A DNA stretch of 64,000 nucleotides from an uncultured Flammeovirgaceae bacterium. GTDB lineage: Bacteria > Bacteroidota > Bacteroidia > Cytophagales > Cyclobacteriaceae. How positions within the stretch are numbered: the first letter of the stretch is position 1; every line of letters starts with the position of its first letter. A model generated the notes under the pieces. That model had not been told where the DNA came from, did no database searches, and saw nothing but the letters and a program-made list of their open reading frames with translations. The stretch covers positions 62,001 through 126,000 of the forward strand of contig CAKZYA010000004.1 in the NCBI GenBank assembly GCA_937883755.1, written 5' to 3'. Positions 57,364 through 64,000 of the stretch are shown in pieces. The position numbers and the translations under genes are program-made.

Positions 57364-57767
57364 TAGGAGTATACTCCGTGCTCAATGCGTCCCAAAATAG
57401 TCATCACCCACTGAATGCCAACGGGAGTATCCAGTAGGCTAATTGGTTGAACACTACCCAGTGCAGTGACGGGTGTTCTTAGCCATTGGTTAGCGAGGGC
57501 ATCATCGCCTAGCACTTCTACCGCTCTGCGGTACAAGCGGGCTAATTCTAACAGCTGACCGGAAGCCGCCGCAGGCAGCAGATCACTGCCTTTCATCCGT
57601 TGGATGGTACGTGGGGTGAGGTGTAGCAAATCAGCTAGTTCTTTCTGTGACAATTGCATTCGAGCCTGCACTTCCTGCATAAACTGCTTACTTACGCCCT
57701 CCCGCGCTAGTTTTATCCAGTCAATAGATTGTTTTTCAGAAGTTTCTAATACTTGAGCAGCTTGCAT
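57363..57767 (-). CDS. Xre/MbcA/ParS-type antitoxin (DUF2384) of a RES-Xre system
   Basis: A 134-residue antitoxin. The N-terminal Xre-like helix-turn-helix (MQLSQKELADLLHLTPRTIQ) is followed by the DUF2384 toxin-binding domain (LARLYRRAVEVLGDDALANQ, WLRTPVTALGSVQPISLLDT) ending GRIEHGVYS. It would normally neutralise the RES toxin gene that overlaps it and repress their shared promoter. The antitoxin appears intact although the toxin is truncated. Paired AACGACAA words upstream (57781-57810) are the probable operator. Confidence 0.88.
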   Translation of the reverse strand: MQAAQVLETSEKQSIDWIKLAREGVSKQFMQEVQARMQLSQKELADLLHLTPRTIQRMKGSDLLPAAASGQLLELARLYRRAVEVLGDDALANQWLRTPVTALGSVQPISLLDTPVGIQWVMTILGRIEHGVYS

Positions 57768-57780
57768 ATTATAAAAACTT

Positions 57781-57810
57781 TTGTCGTTATAATATACGAA
57801 AATTGTCGTT
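57781..57810 (-). promoter_or_regulatory. Probable operator of the RES-Xre pair
   Basis: TTGTCGTT occurs twice in direct orientation (57781-57788 and 57803-57810), 22 bases apart, and TCGT-N8-ACGA (57784-57799) lies across the first copy. The AT-rich centre could hold the -10 region. It ends 14 bases before the antitoxin start. Confidence 0.5.
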
Positions 57811-58014
57811 CCTGAGTTAGAAAATTCTCTATCATTATTATGACCTTCTGAAAAATTAGCCTAAATGAGGAAAAATCCACCATTTTAGCTAGTAGAGATA
57901 TAGCAGTATGAAGATGATGTTACAAAGCTGTTTTATCAAAAATGCCTAATATTATAAGTTAGCTATCTAACGGAGTAAATCTTGCGAAAGAAAACGTTAG
58001 GGGATGAGTTTTAC

Positions 58015-58028
58015 TGAATATGTATTCA
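58015..58028 (+). promoter_or_regulatory. TetR operator upstream of the regulator gene
   Basis: TGAATA-TG-TATTCA, a perfect 6-bp-arm palindrome ending 13 bases before the TetR start. The same arms recur before the SDR gene, which supports autoregulation. Confidence 0.7.
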
Positions 58029-58041
58029 TTTATACTGAACC

Positions 58042-58611
58042 ATGAGACCAAAGGATGAACAAAAAATAGAGGCGATTTTTGCTGCGGTCATCAAACTTAC
58101 CGGTTCGGGCGGAATAGCTGGTTTGAAGATGACCGATATTGCTCGTGAGGCAGGAGTAGCCGATGGTACTTTGTATACCTACTTTCGTAGCAAGGAAGAG
58201 CTGCTAAATTCAGTGTATTACCAACTGAAACAGAAGGGAGCCCTTGCCATTGTAGACGGAATCGATCACTTGCCAGTGAAAGTACAATTGTACAAAATGT
58301 GGAAAAACTCGCTAAAATATCAGGTGAATGAACCCGCAAAAACCATTTTTCTCGAACATTTTAAGGTATCGCCTTTTATCTCAGAGGATAATAAGAAATT
58401 AAGTCAGCAGTTGGGGCAGTACCTAGAAAAACTGTTAGAACGAGGTAAGGAGGAGATGATTATTAAACCATTGAGTAATGAACTACTAATCTCATTATTA
58501 ACCGGATTCTTAAAGGACTACGCTCACTACTTGGTCAATCATGATCTGGAAGTTACCGAGAACAAAGCGGAGGAGTCTTTTTCGCTGAGCTGGGACGCTA
58601 TTAAAGCCTAG
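58042..58611 (+). CDS. TetR/AcrR-family transcriptional regulator
   Basis: A 189-residue repressor with the typical N-terminal helix-turn-helix (GGIAGLKMTDIAREAGVADG, then TLYTYFRSKEELLNSVYY) and a variable helical ligand domain. Palindromes TGAATA-N2-TATTCA lie before its own start and before the next gene, an SDR oxidoreductase 97 bases downstream, so it probably controls both. The inducer is unknown. Confidence 0.92.
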   Translation: MRPKDEQKIEAIFAAVIKLTGSGGIAGLKMTDIAREAGVADGTLYTYFRSKEELLNSVYYQLKQKGALAIVDGIDHLPVKVQLYKMWKNSLKYQVNEPAKTIFLEHFKVSPFISEDNKKLSQQLGQYLEKLLERGKEEMIIKPLSNELLISLLTGFLKDYAHYLVNHDLEVTENKAEESFSLSWDAIKA

Positions 58612-58627
58612 AAAAAATTTTTATTGA

Positions 58628-58651
58628 ATAAATGAATACTTATTCATTTAT
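58628..58651 (+). promoter_or_regulatory. Extended TetR operator upstream of the SDR gene
   Basis: Arms ATAAATGAATA and TATTCATTTAT flank a CT centre, a perfect 11-bp-arm palindrome containing the same core found before the TetR gene. It sits in the 97-base gap before the SDR gene. Confidence 0.75.
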
Positions 58652-58708
58652 ATCCGTAAGAGACGAGTAGTGTAACTAAAATTATTTTTACCTAACCACA
58701 TTAAAATC

Positions 58709-59530
58709 ATGAAAACGATTCTTATCACCGGAGCTAGTTCGGGTATTGGTAAAGCAACCGCTCAAGTTTTTCACCAAAAAGGGTGGGGGGTAGCCGCTAC
58801 CATGCGCACTCCCGAAAAAGAGCAAGATTTAAAACCCGACGATCGCTTGCTGCTTGTAAAACTAGATGTTGCAGATAAAGAGACAATTACAAACGCCGTA
58901 CAAGAAACAATTAACCACTTTGGTCAGGTTGACGTAGTACTCAACAATGCGGGTTACGGTGCCGCTGGCCCACTAGAAGCTGGGAGCGAAGAACAAATTC
59001 GTCGCCAATTTGAGGTTAATTTATTTGGGGTGATTGACGTTACTCGGGCAGTGCTACCGCATTTCCGCGAGAATAAAGCGGGTCGCTTCATTAATGTCAC
59101 TTCTATTGGTGGGCTAATTACCTTACCCTTGTTCAGTCTTTATCACGCTACTAAGTGGGGAGTAGAAGGATTTACCGAAGCCTTGCAGTATGAGCTTAAT
59201 CCACTGGGCATAGACCTAAAAATAGTAGAACCCGGTGGAGTGAATACGGATTTTGCCGGGAGGTCGCTGGATATGTTTGATGTATCTCAGGTGCCCGAAT
59301 ATGAGCCTACCGTTCAGCGGTTGTTGCAAAATTTTACGGAAGAAGCTGGGCGTACTGCCGGATATTCCTCACCCGAAGATATTGCCGAAGTAGTTTACCA
59401 AGCGGCTACCGATGAAAATGGGCAATTACGCTTCCTGGCGGGAGAAGATGCAAAACAGTTCTGGCAAGCCCGCCAAAACATGCCCTACGAAGACTTCCGA
59501 GCGATGATTAAGGAGCAAATGCTGGGTTAA
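58709..59530 (+). CDS. SDR-family oxidoreductase
   Basis: Classical short-chain dehydrogenase of 273 residues: NAD(P)-binding TGASSGIGKATA, NNAGYGAAGP (NNAG), catalytic Ser in NVTSIGG, and Tyr/Lys in YHATKWGVEGF (YxxxK). Arg and Thr after the first strand (ATMRTPEK) favour NADP(H). The substrate is unknown. It is controlled with the upstream TetR gene through a shared palindrome, so it may respond to a small lipophilic or toxic compound. Confidence 0.92.
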   Translation: MKTILITGASSGIGKATAQVFHQKGWGVAATMRTPEKEQDLKPDDRLLLVKLDVADKETITNAVQETINHFGQVDVVLNNAGYGAAGPLEAGSEEQIRRQFEVNLFGVIDVTRAVLPHFRENKAGRFINVTSIGGLITLPLFSLYHATKWGVEGFTEALQYELNPLGIDLKIVEPGGVNTDFAGRSLDMFDVSQVPEYEPTVQRLLQNFTEEAGRTAGYSSPEDIAEVVYQAATDENGQLRFLAGEDAKQFWQARQNMPYEDFRAMIKEQMLG

Positions 59531-59531
59531 G

Positions 59532-59550
59532 AAAAAACTGCGGTTTTTTT
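59532..59550 (+). terminator. Possible terminator after the SDR gene
   Basis: AAAAAAC (59532-59538) pairs with GTTTTTT (59543-59549) across TGCG. It is AT-rich and weak, but placed 2 bases after the stop and ending in a T-run. Confidence 0.45.
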
Positions 59551-59587
59551 ACCACTATTTTCTCGATAGTACTTAAGCGTCATTTTA

Positions 59588-59692
59588 ACGTCACTGCGAG
59601 GAAGTATGACGAAGCAGTCTTCTCCCTAAAACCCTAAAGCAGGAGATTACTTCGCTCGTCCCTCGTCCATCGTAGAACGCTCGTAATGACGT
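59588..59692. repeat. MITE-like palindromic intergenic repeat, copy 1
   Basis: A 105-base element with imperfect inverted ends (ACGTCACTGCGAG / CTCGTAATGACGT, 11 of 13 matching) and internal segments CAGTCTTCTCCC and AGGAGATTACTTCGCTCGT. A second copy lies at 60685-60778. Copy 1 ends 1 base from the stop codon of the broken Uma2 remnant. Confidence 0.7.
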
Positions 59693-59693
59693 C

Positions 59694-59956
59694 TCAGAAG
59701 AACTGACTGATACCCCGCTGTTTCAGCAACTGCTGAATATTCAGCTTCATGTCATCAATGACTGGAATATCATTCTCCCAGTCGGTAGTAATCCAGTCGA
59801 ATTGGGCGGTGGCGATCATGACTTTTTGGGTAGCAGTAGTAATCCAGAGTACTTTTTCTACTCCGAATTCCAACAGCTTGCGGGTTTTGGTGTGATAGTA
59901 ATTGACTGGATCAGAAGGTTACTCTAAGTTGGCTTGGTATCTACTTCAATGGCGAT
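59694..59956 (-). pseudogene. Uma2-family endonuclease remnant (C-terminal part, frameshifted)
   Basis: On the minus strand the sequence reads IAIEVDTK in one frame. After a shift it reads DPVNYYHTKTRKLLEFGVEK, VLWITTATQKVMIATAQFDW, then ITTDWENDIPVI and KLNIQQLLKQRGISQFF-stop. This matches the C-terminal half of the intact Uma2 gene next door (VAIEVDTK ... LLDFGTERVVWIF ... KVMTATAQEDWITHDW ... LLAKRGIK). The N-terminal half, including most of the nuclease core, is absent, so it is a decayed paralogue. Confidence 0.8.
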
Positions 59957-60025
59957 TAAAAATACTAATGACTTTACAATTTCGTCATTACATCGTTATT
60001 TCATATCTTAAAGAAAAGCTTTGCT

Positions 60026-60637
60026 ATGGAAGTTCGCGAAATAACTGTTGAAGAAGCACAAGTAAAAATACCCGAATCGTTAGTTTATGAGGTATTGGAT
60101 GGACAGCCGGTACCTTATCAAGGCTTTCGGGAAGTGATGGCTGGCAATAAAAAGTTAGAAGATATTATGGGTAGTAGTGGCTTACAATCGTTCGTCATAA
60201 CCAATGTGTTAGTAAGGTTCTTGATGAAAAATCTGCCCGAGGAAGAGTACGATATTTTAAGTAACAAAGCCGGATTACATTTGGGTAAAAACAATAATTT
60301 GGCAACTGATATCGGTATTTATCCTATCGGTGTACTTACTCCCGATAAGCTCACTAATCAATATCTTGATATTCCCCCACAGGTAGCTATCGAGGTAGAT
60401 ACTAAGGTTGACTTTAGCCAATTCAATAGCCCTCAGGATTACCTTTACCAAAAAACGCAGGCATTGCTAGATTTTGGTACTGAGCGGGTTGTTTGGATAT
60501 TCACAGCTAGCAAAAAGGTCATGACGGCTACCGCTCAGGAGGATTGGATTACCCACGACTGGGATAAGCCCGTTACTTTGCTTCCTAATGTCACCTGCCC
60601 GTTGGCCGAACTGTTAGCAAAACGCGGTATCAAGTGA
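60026..60637 (+). CDS. Uma2-family (DUF820) restriction-endonuclease-like protein
   Basis: A 203-residue protein with a PD-(D/E)xK-like fold. It has the N-terminal YEVLDGQPVPYQGF, the Asp of ATDIGIYPIG, the catalytic-type pair VAIEVDTK (E-x-D-x-K), and the C-terminal VVWIFTASKKVMTATAQEDW. Uma2 proteins are widespread in cyanobacteria and Bacteroidota, and their role is not settled (possibly DNA cleavage by mobile or selfish elements). It stands back to back with a decayed paralogue and between two palindromic repeats, in line with gene birth and loss in an accessory patch. Confidence 0.85.
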   Translation: MEVREITVEEAQVKIPESLVYEVLDGQPVPYQGFREVMAGNKKLEDIMGSSGLQSFVITNVLVRFLMKNLPEEEYDILSNKAGLHLGKNNNLATDIGIYPIGVLTPDKLTNQYLDIPPQVAIEVDTKVDFSQFNSPQDYLYQKTQALLDFGTERVVWIFTASKKVMTATAQEDWITHDWDKPVTLLPNVTCPLAELLAKRGIK

Positions 60638-60684
60638 ATAGCTATCAAATTCCACACTGCTGAATATTCAAATACCCGTTTTAT

Positions 60685-60778
60685 CGTCACTGCGACCCCG
60701 GACTTGATCCGGGGGTGGCAGTCTCCCGACAAAAAAGAAGGAGATTACTTCGCTCGTTCCTCTCGCTCGTAATGACGT
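60685..60778. repeat. MITE-like palindromic intergenic repeat, copy 2
   Basis: About 94 bases, sharing with copy 1 the start CGTCACTGCGA, GCAGTCTCCC, AGGAGATTACTTCGCTCGT and the end CGCTCGTAATGACGT. It contains an extra perfect hairpin, CCCCGGA (60696-60702) with TCCGGGG (60708-60714). It ends 14 bases before the 3' end of the Shedu gene and could act as its terminator. Confidence 0.7.
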
Positions 60779-60791
60779 GTATCTATTTCTA

Positions 60792-61838
60792 TTAAAATGG
60801 AAAATCATCTTCGTCATCAACTTCGTAGATGGGCTCACCTTCACAGAGAATCTCAAGCTGCCTTTCACCTCGAGCTAGCAACTCATCGTAAGTGATTATT
60901 GAAATATTGTGTAGTTCAGAACTCAATTCCTGTAGAGCTTGTAATTTATCATCTTCCCAGTTACTCGATCTGCCTATGACAATAATTGCCTTAGGTTCAC
61001 AGGCTACAATTTCTCTGTTATCCATAAGACCGTTTTTTGCAGCCTCACTAAAAACTTTGATATATCTTATACATTGTCCAATGGCTTTTGATACGTCACT
61101 TGAAAAATAGTAGTTCTTATGACTTTCATCATAAAGTAAAACTTTCATATCTGGACGCTTAAGCTCTACAATATCTCTAAATCCAGATAGTACGGAAGGA
61201 AGCAGTAAATCAATGCTATCACTAGGGCTAATATTTCTTATTTGATCAATTGTTAAGTAATTATTCCCAAATACCCAAGAATATTCTTCACACCATTTTT
61301 GATACACCTGTTCTCTCGATTCACCAGCTTCTAAGTAAAACCTTAACTCCTGTATAGCTTCTCTCATCTCGTTTGTTTTCATAGCTACACGAAGAGAGTT
61401 TCGTATTTCGCTTGAAACCTCTCTTGAAGATAAATACTCTACAATATCTTTCTCATTTAGAACCTTTAATAGAGTATTTGCAACTGTTTCTTTATCAAAT
61501 TCTTTTAAGTTGTTCTCGCCATCAGAAGTCTTTATTACTAAATATTCCCCATCAGAACCTTGCTTAGCAATCTCTAAGTTTTCCTTTAAAAACTGATAAA
61601 GCTTTATCGTTGCAATATGATTTAGATTGATGGAACATTCTTCCTGATGTAGAGATAAACGACCGTCGCCCCTTTTTTCTTTAATGATTTTCAGGCTTAG
61701 TTCATCTTCTTTACTTGATCTTTGAATAAAGTGAGATAAAACCTTTATTCTAGTCTTAGTACTTTGGTGAATAACAATGGGATCACGATATGATGTTCGT
61801 CCTGAACTGGCCTTTTTCCTTCTGATATTGTCTACCAT
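60792..61838 (-). CDS. Shedu-type (DUF4263) anti-phage nuclease with SSB-like C-terminal tip
   Basis: A protein of about 348 residues. The C-terminal half matches the Shedu SduA/DUF4263 nuclease domain: EEYSWVFGNNYLTIDQIRNI, then SPSDSIDLLLPSVLSGFRDI and VELKRPD, giving the PD-(D/E)xK set Asp210, Glu225-x-Lys227, followed by Gln255-xxx-Tyr259 in IGQCIRY. The N-terminal 160 residues are a divergent sensing or regulatory region. The last residues are EVDDEDDFPF, very like the SSB tip. ATG 61838 was preferred to the in-frame GTG at 61877 because AAGGAT precedes it and the GTG lies inside the nrdA terminator. Shedu is a single-gene phage defence system. No partner gene is needed or seen. Confidence 0.85.
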   Translation of the reverse strand: MVDNIRRKKASSGRTSYRDPIVIHQSTKTRIKVLSHFIQRSSKEDELSLKIIKEKRGDGRLSLHQEECSINLNHIATIKLYQFLKENLEIAKQGSDGEYLVIKTSDGENNLKEFDKETVANTLLKVLNEKDIVEYLSSREVSSEIRNSLRVAMKTNEMREAIQELRFYLEAGESREQVYQKWCEEYSWVFGNNYLTIDQIRNISPSDSIDLLLPSVLSGFRDIVELKRPDMKVLLYDESHKNYYFSSDVSKAIGQCIRYIKVFSEAAKNGLMDNREIVACEPKAIIVIGRSSNWEDDKLQALQELSSELHNISIITYDELLARGERQLEILCEGEPIYEVDDEDDFPF

Positions 61839-61860
61839 TTTCTTATCCTTTGCGGTGTAG

Positions 61861-61896
61861 TAAATTAAAAACGCCACCTAAGTTAATAAGTGGCGC
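61861..61896 (-). terminator. Rho-independent terminator after nrdA
   Basis: CGCCAC (61872-61877) pairs with GTGGCG (61890-61895), with extra pairs inside, and is followed on the minus strand by TTTTTAATTT. It separates nrdA from the Shedu gene. Confidence 0.75.
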
Positions 61897-61919
61897 TTTC
61901 TTATGTTTCTTAAGATGAC

Positions 61920-64000
61920 TTAGCTTCCACAGGCTTCGCAGCTGTCGGGGTCATCCAGGGAACATTGCATGTCAGATTGCTTTTGGGCTTGGGGGCCACT
62001 ACCGGCGTTACCTTGCAATTGTCCACCTCCGGGGGCGGGGGCTCCTACGGGAACTTCCGCTGCTTTCGGTTGGTCTTGGGTAAGTGCCGCTTTGTCAACT
62101 GTAAACTTGATAGCGTCAGTCGCCGCTTTCGTACGTAAGTAGTACATTCCGGTTTTCAGCCCTTTCTTCCACGCGTAGAAGTGCATAGACGTTAGCTTAC
62201 CAAAGTTAGGATCCTGCATATGGATATTCAGGCTCTGGCTTTGGCAAATGTACGCACCACGGTCGGCGGCCATATCCAAAATAGTCTTCTGCGAAATCTC
62301 CCAGGTAGTCTTGTACAGATCTTTCAAGTTCTGAGGAATCTCATTGATATTTTGGATAGAGCCGTTTTCGGCAATCAGTCGGTTCTTCATGCCTTCGTTC
62401 CAAAGATCAAGATCTACCAGGTCACGTAGCAGGTGCTTGTTCACTACCACAAACTCGCCAGACAGTACGCGACGGGTGTAAATGTTAGAGGTGTACGGCT
62501 CGAAGCACTCATTATTACCCAGAATTTGCGAAGTGGAAGCCGTTGGCATTGGTGCCAGTAGCAGGGAGTTACGTACTCCGTTCTTTTTCACTTCTTTCTT
62601 GAGCTTACTCCAATCCCAGCGGTTGCTTTCGGGAGTTACTCCCCACATATCAAACTGGAAGATTCCCTTCGATACCGGTGAGCCTTTAAAGGTTTCGTAA
62701 GCGCCCTCTACTTTCGCCAGCTCCATAGAAGTTTCCATAGAGGCGTAGTAGATCGTCTCGAAGATGTCGCGGTTCAGTCCTTGGGCTTCATCCGACTCAA
62801 ACGGCATTTTCAGCATGATAAAGGCATCCGCCAGTCCTTGAATACCAATACCGATGGGGCGGTGCCGCATGTTGGAGTTCTTGGCCTCTTTCACCGGATA
62901 GTAGTTCACATCAATCACCTTATTCAGGTTGCGGGTTACTACTTTAGTGATTTCGTACAGCTTCTGATGATCGAAGAAGTTATTACCGTTTTCATCCTGA
63001 CTGATAAACTTCGGCAACGCGATAGAGGCGAGGTTACAAACCGCTACTTCATCTTTAGAAGTGTATTCAATAATCTCGGTGCAGAGGTTAGATGAGCGAA
63101 TGGTTCCCAGATTCTTCTGGTTGGATTTTTTGTTCGCCGCATCTTTAAAGAGCATATACGGAGTGCCGGTTTCCACTTGGGCTTCCAGAATTTCAAACCA
63201 TAAATCCTGCGCCCGAACTGTCTTACGGGCTTTGCCTTCGCGTTCGTACTTTTCGTACATCTTCTCAAATTCTTCACCGTACTTATCGTACAGTCCGGGG
63301 CATTCGTTAGGGCAGAACAGTGACCATTCCTCGTTATCTTCTACTCGCTTCATAAAAAGATCGGGAATCCACAGCGCGTAGAACAAGTCACGAGCACGAA
63401 GCTCTTCTTTACCGTGGTTCCGCTTCAACTGTAAGAAGTCGAACACGTCGGCGTGCCAAGGCTCCAGATAAATAGCAAAGCTGCCTTTTCGTTTTCCACC
63501 ACCCTGATCGACATAACGAGCCGTCATATCAAAGTTCCGCAGCATCGGCACAATACCGTTAGAAGTACCATTGGTTCCGCGAATGTACGAACCCGTCGCC
63601 CGAACGTGGTGGATGCTTAAACCAATTCCTCCGGCTGATTGCGAAATCTGAGCACACTGCTTCAGTGTATCGTAAATGCCATCAATAGAATCGTCTTGGA
63701 TAGTTAGTAGGAAACAACTGGAAAGCTGAGGTTTAGGAGTCCCCGCATTGAAGAGGGTAGGAGTGGCATGAGTGAACCACTTCTCGGAAAGTAGATTGTA
63801 GGTCTCAATCGCCGCCTCAATATCTTCACCGTGAATTCCGACAGCTACCCGCATCAGCATATGCTGCGGACGCTCTACTACTTTTCCGTCTAGCTTAATC
63901 AGGTACGACCGTTCCAGGGTTTTAAAGCCGAAAAAATCATAGCTGTAATCCCGGCTATAAATGATAGTAGAATCAAGTTGGGCGGCATGCTTCTTAATTA
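61920..64000 (-). CDS. nrdA: Ribonucleoside-diphosphate reductase, alpha subunit (5' end beyond window)
   Basis: Class I ribonucleotide reductase large subunit; makes dNTP precursors from NDPs with the radical-bearing beta subunit. The frame is open to the window edge (upstream residues read [20 protein letters not shown], then RPQHM), so the Met at 63860 is internal. Landmarks are [20 protein letters not shown] (active-site Cys), [78 protein letters not shown] and the redox tail ending CEACGS. About 693 codons are visible, roughly the last 80-90 percent of the gene. Confidence 0.96.
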   Translation of the reverse strand, partial: IKKHAAQLDSTIIYSRDYSYDFFGFKTLERSYLIKLDGKVVERPQHMLMRVAVGIHGEDIEAAIETYNLLSEKWFTHATPTLFNAGTPKPQLSSCFLLTIQDDSIDGIYDTLKQCAQISQSAGGIGLSIHHVRATGSYIRGTNGTSNGIVPMLRNFDMTARYVDQGGGKRKGSFAIYLEPWHADVFDFLQLKRNHGKEELRARDLFYALWIPDLFMKRVEDNEEWSLFCPNECPGLYDKYGEEFEKMYEKYEREGKARKTVRAQDLWFEILEAQVETGTPYMLFKDAANKKSNQKNLGTIRSSNLCTEIIEYTSKDEVAVCNLASIALPKFISQDENGNNFFDHQKLYEITKVVTRNLNKVIDVNYYPVKEAKNSNMRHRPIGIGIQGLADAFIMLKMPFESDEAQGLNRDIFETIYYASMETSMELAKVEGAYETFKGSPVSKGIFQFDMWGVTPESNRWDWSKLKKEVKKNGVRNSLLLAPMPTASTSQILGNNECFEPYTSNIYTRRVLSGEFVVVNKHLLRDLVDLDLWNEGMKNRLIAENGSIQNINEIPQNLKDLYKTTWEISQKTILDMAADRGAYICQSQSLNIHMQDPNFGKLTSMHFYAWKKGLKTGMYYLRTKAATDAIKFTVDKAALTQDQPKAAEVPVGAPAPGGGQLQGNAGSGPQAQKQSDMQCSLDDPDSCEACGS

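Noticed and set aside
61839-61877. GTG start giving a 361-residue Shedu protein
   Set aside because: The extra codons lie within the nrdA terminator hairpin, and ATG 61838 has a good AAGGAT ribosome site.
1-64000. CRISPR arrays, tRNA/rRNA genes, prophage or transposase genes
   Set aside because: No regular spacer arrays, no convincing cloverleaf with a TpsiC-type arm, and no phage or transposase proteins were seen on either strand.

Overview
The window looks like a chromosomal segment of a free-living, probably marine member of the Bacteroidota, most likely order Cytophagales. The grounds are a SusC/SusD pair followed by a large FG-GAP lipoprotein, the order acpP-fabF-rnc next to an IPExxxVDY-type gene and pyk, paired DUF3857 transglutaminase proteins, a DUF3127 protein, an OmpA protein with PD40 repeats, and moderately AT-rich DNA with short gaps. 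No rRNA, tRNA, CRISPR array, prophage or transposase gene was recognised. The genus is not determined.

Layout. 0-9 kb: the end of an AraC-type regulator, then a glycan or nutrient uptake unit (SusC, SusD, FG-GAP/ASPIC lipoprotein). 9-14 kb: hslV, a CoA-type Nudix hydrolase, a small unknown gene, a BlaI/M56 protease regulatory pair with palindromic operators, and a small lipoprotein. 14-18.6 kb: a secreted alpha/beta hydrolase, an AEC transporter and an FtsX/MacB-type permease. 18.6-26.5 kb: housekeeping genes acpP-fabF-rnc-nadE on the minus strand, and the IPExxxVDY-like gene, pyk and pncB on the plus strand. 26.5-33.5 kb, all minus: a secreted unknown, grpE-dnaJ, obgE, adk, hpt, an M42-like peptidase and a DUF3127 protein. 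33.8-38 kb: a small membrane protein and two DUF3857 proteins. 38-40.7 kb: a broken amidohydrolase, a MerC-domain protein behind two Zur-like palindromes, and an SLC13 transporter.

40.8-46.6 kb is a compact plus-strand operon: a lactate/glycolate permease, a class V aminotransferase of the alanine/serine-glyoxylate type, and a fused FAD plus Fe-S 2-hydroxyacid dehydrogenase. Together these read most simply as glycolate uptake, oxidation to glyoxylate and transamination to glycine. 46.7-50.7 kb: a GH3-family adenylating enzyme, dxr and rseP. 50.9-57.1 kb: a TIM-barrel-like lipoprotein, a small membrane protein, an OmpA/PD40 protein and lon.

57.1-61.9 kb, between lon and nrdA, is a small accessory patch. 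It holds a Xre-type antitoxin with a RES toxin whose second half has been replaced by lon antisense sequence, a TetR-SDR pair sharing a palindromic operator, a broken Uma2 remnant back to back with an intact Uma2 gene, two copies of a MITE-like palindromic repeat, and a Shedu-type (DUF4263) anti-phage nuclease. The Shedu protein ends in an acidic tip resembling the C-terminal peptide of single-stranded DNA-binding protein (SSB). This is the most interesting part of the window. The DUF3127 protein at 33 kb ends in the same kind of tip. A second unexplained signal is a possible three-way-junction RNA or repeat in the adk-hpt gap (about 31427-31525). The window closes inside nrdA (class I ribonucleotide reductase, large subunit).
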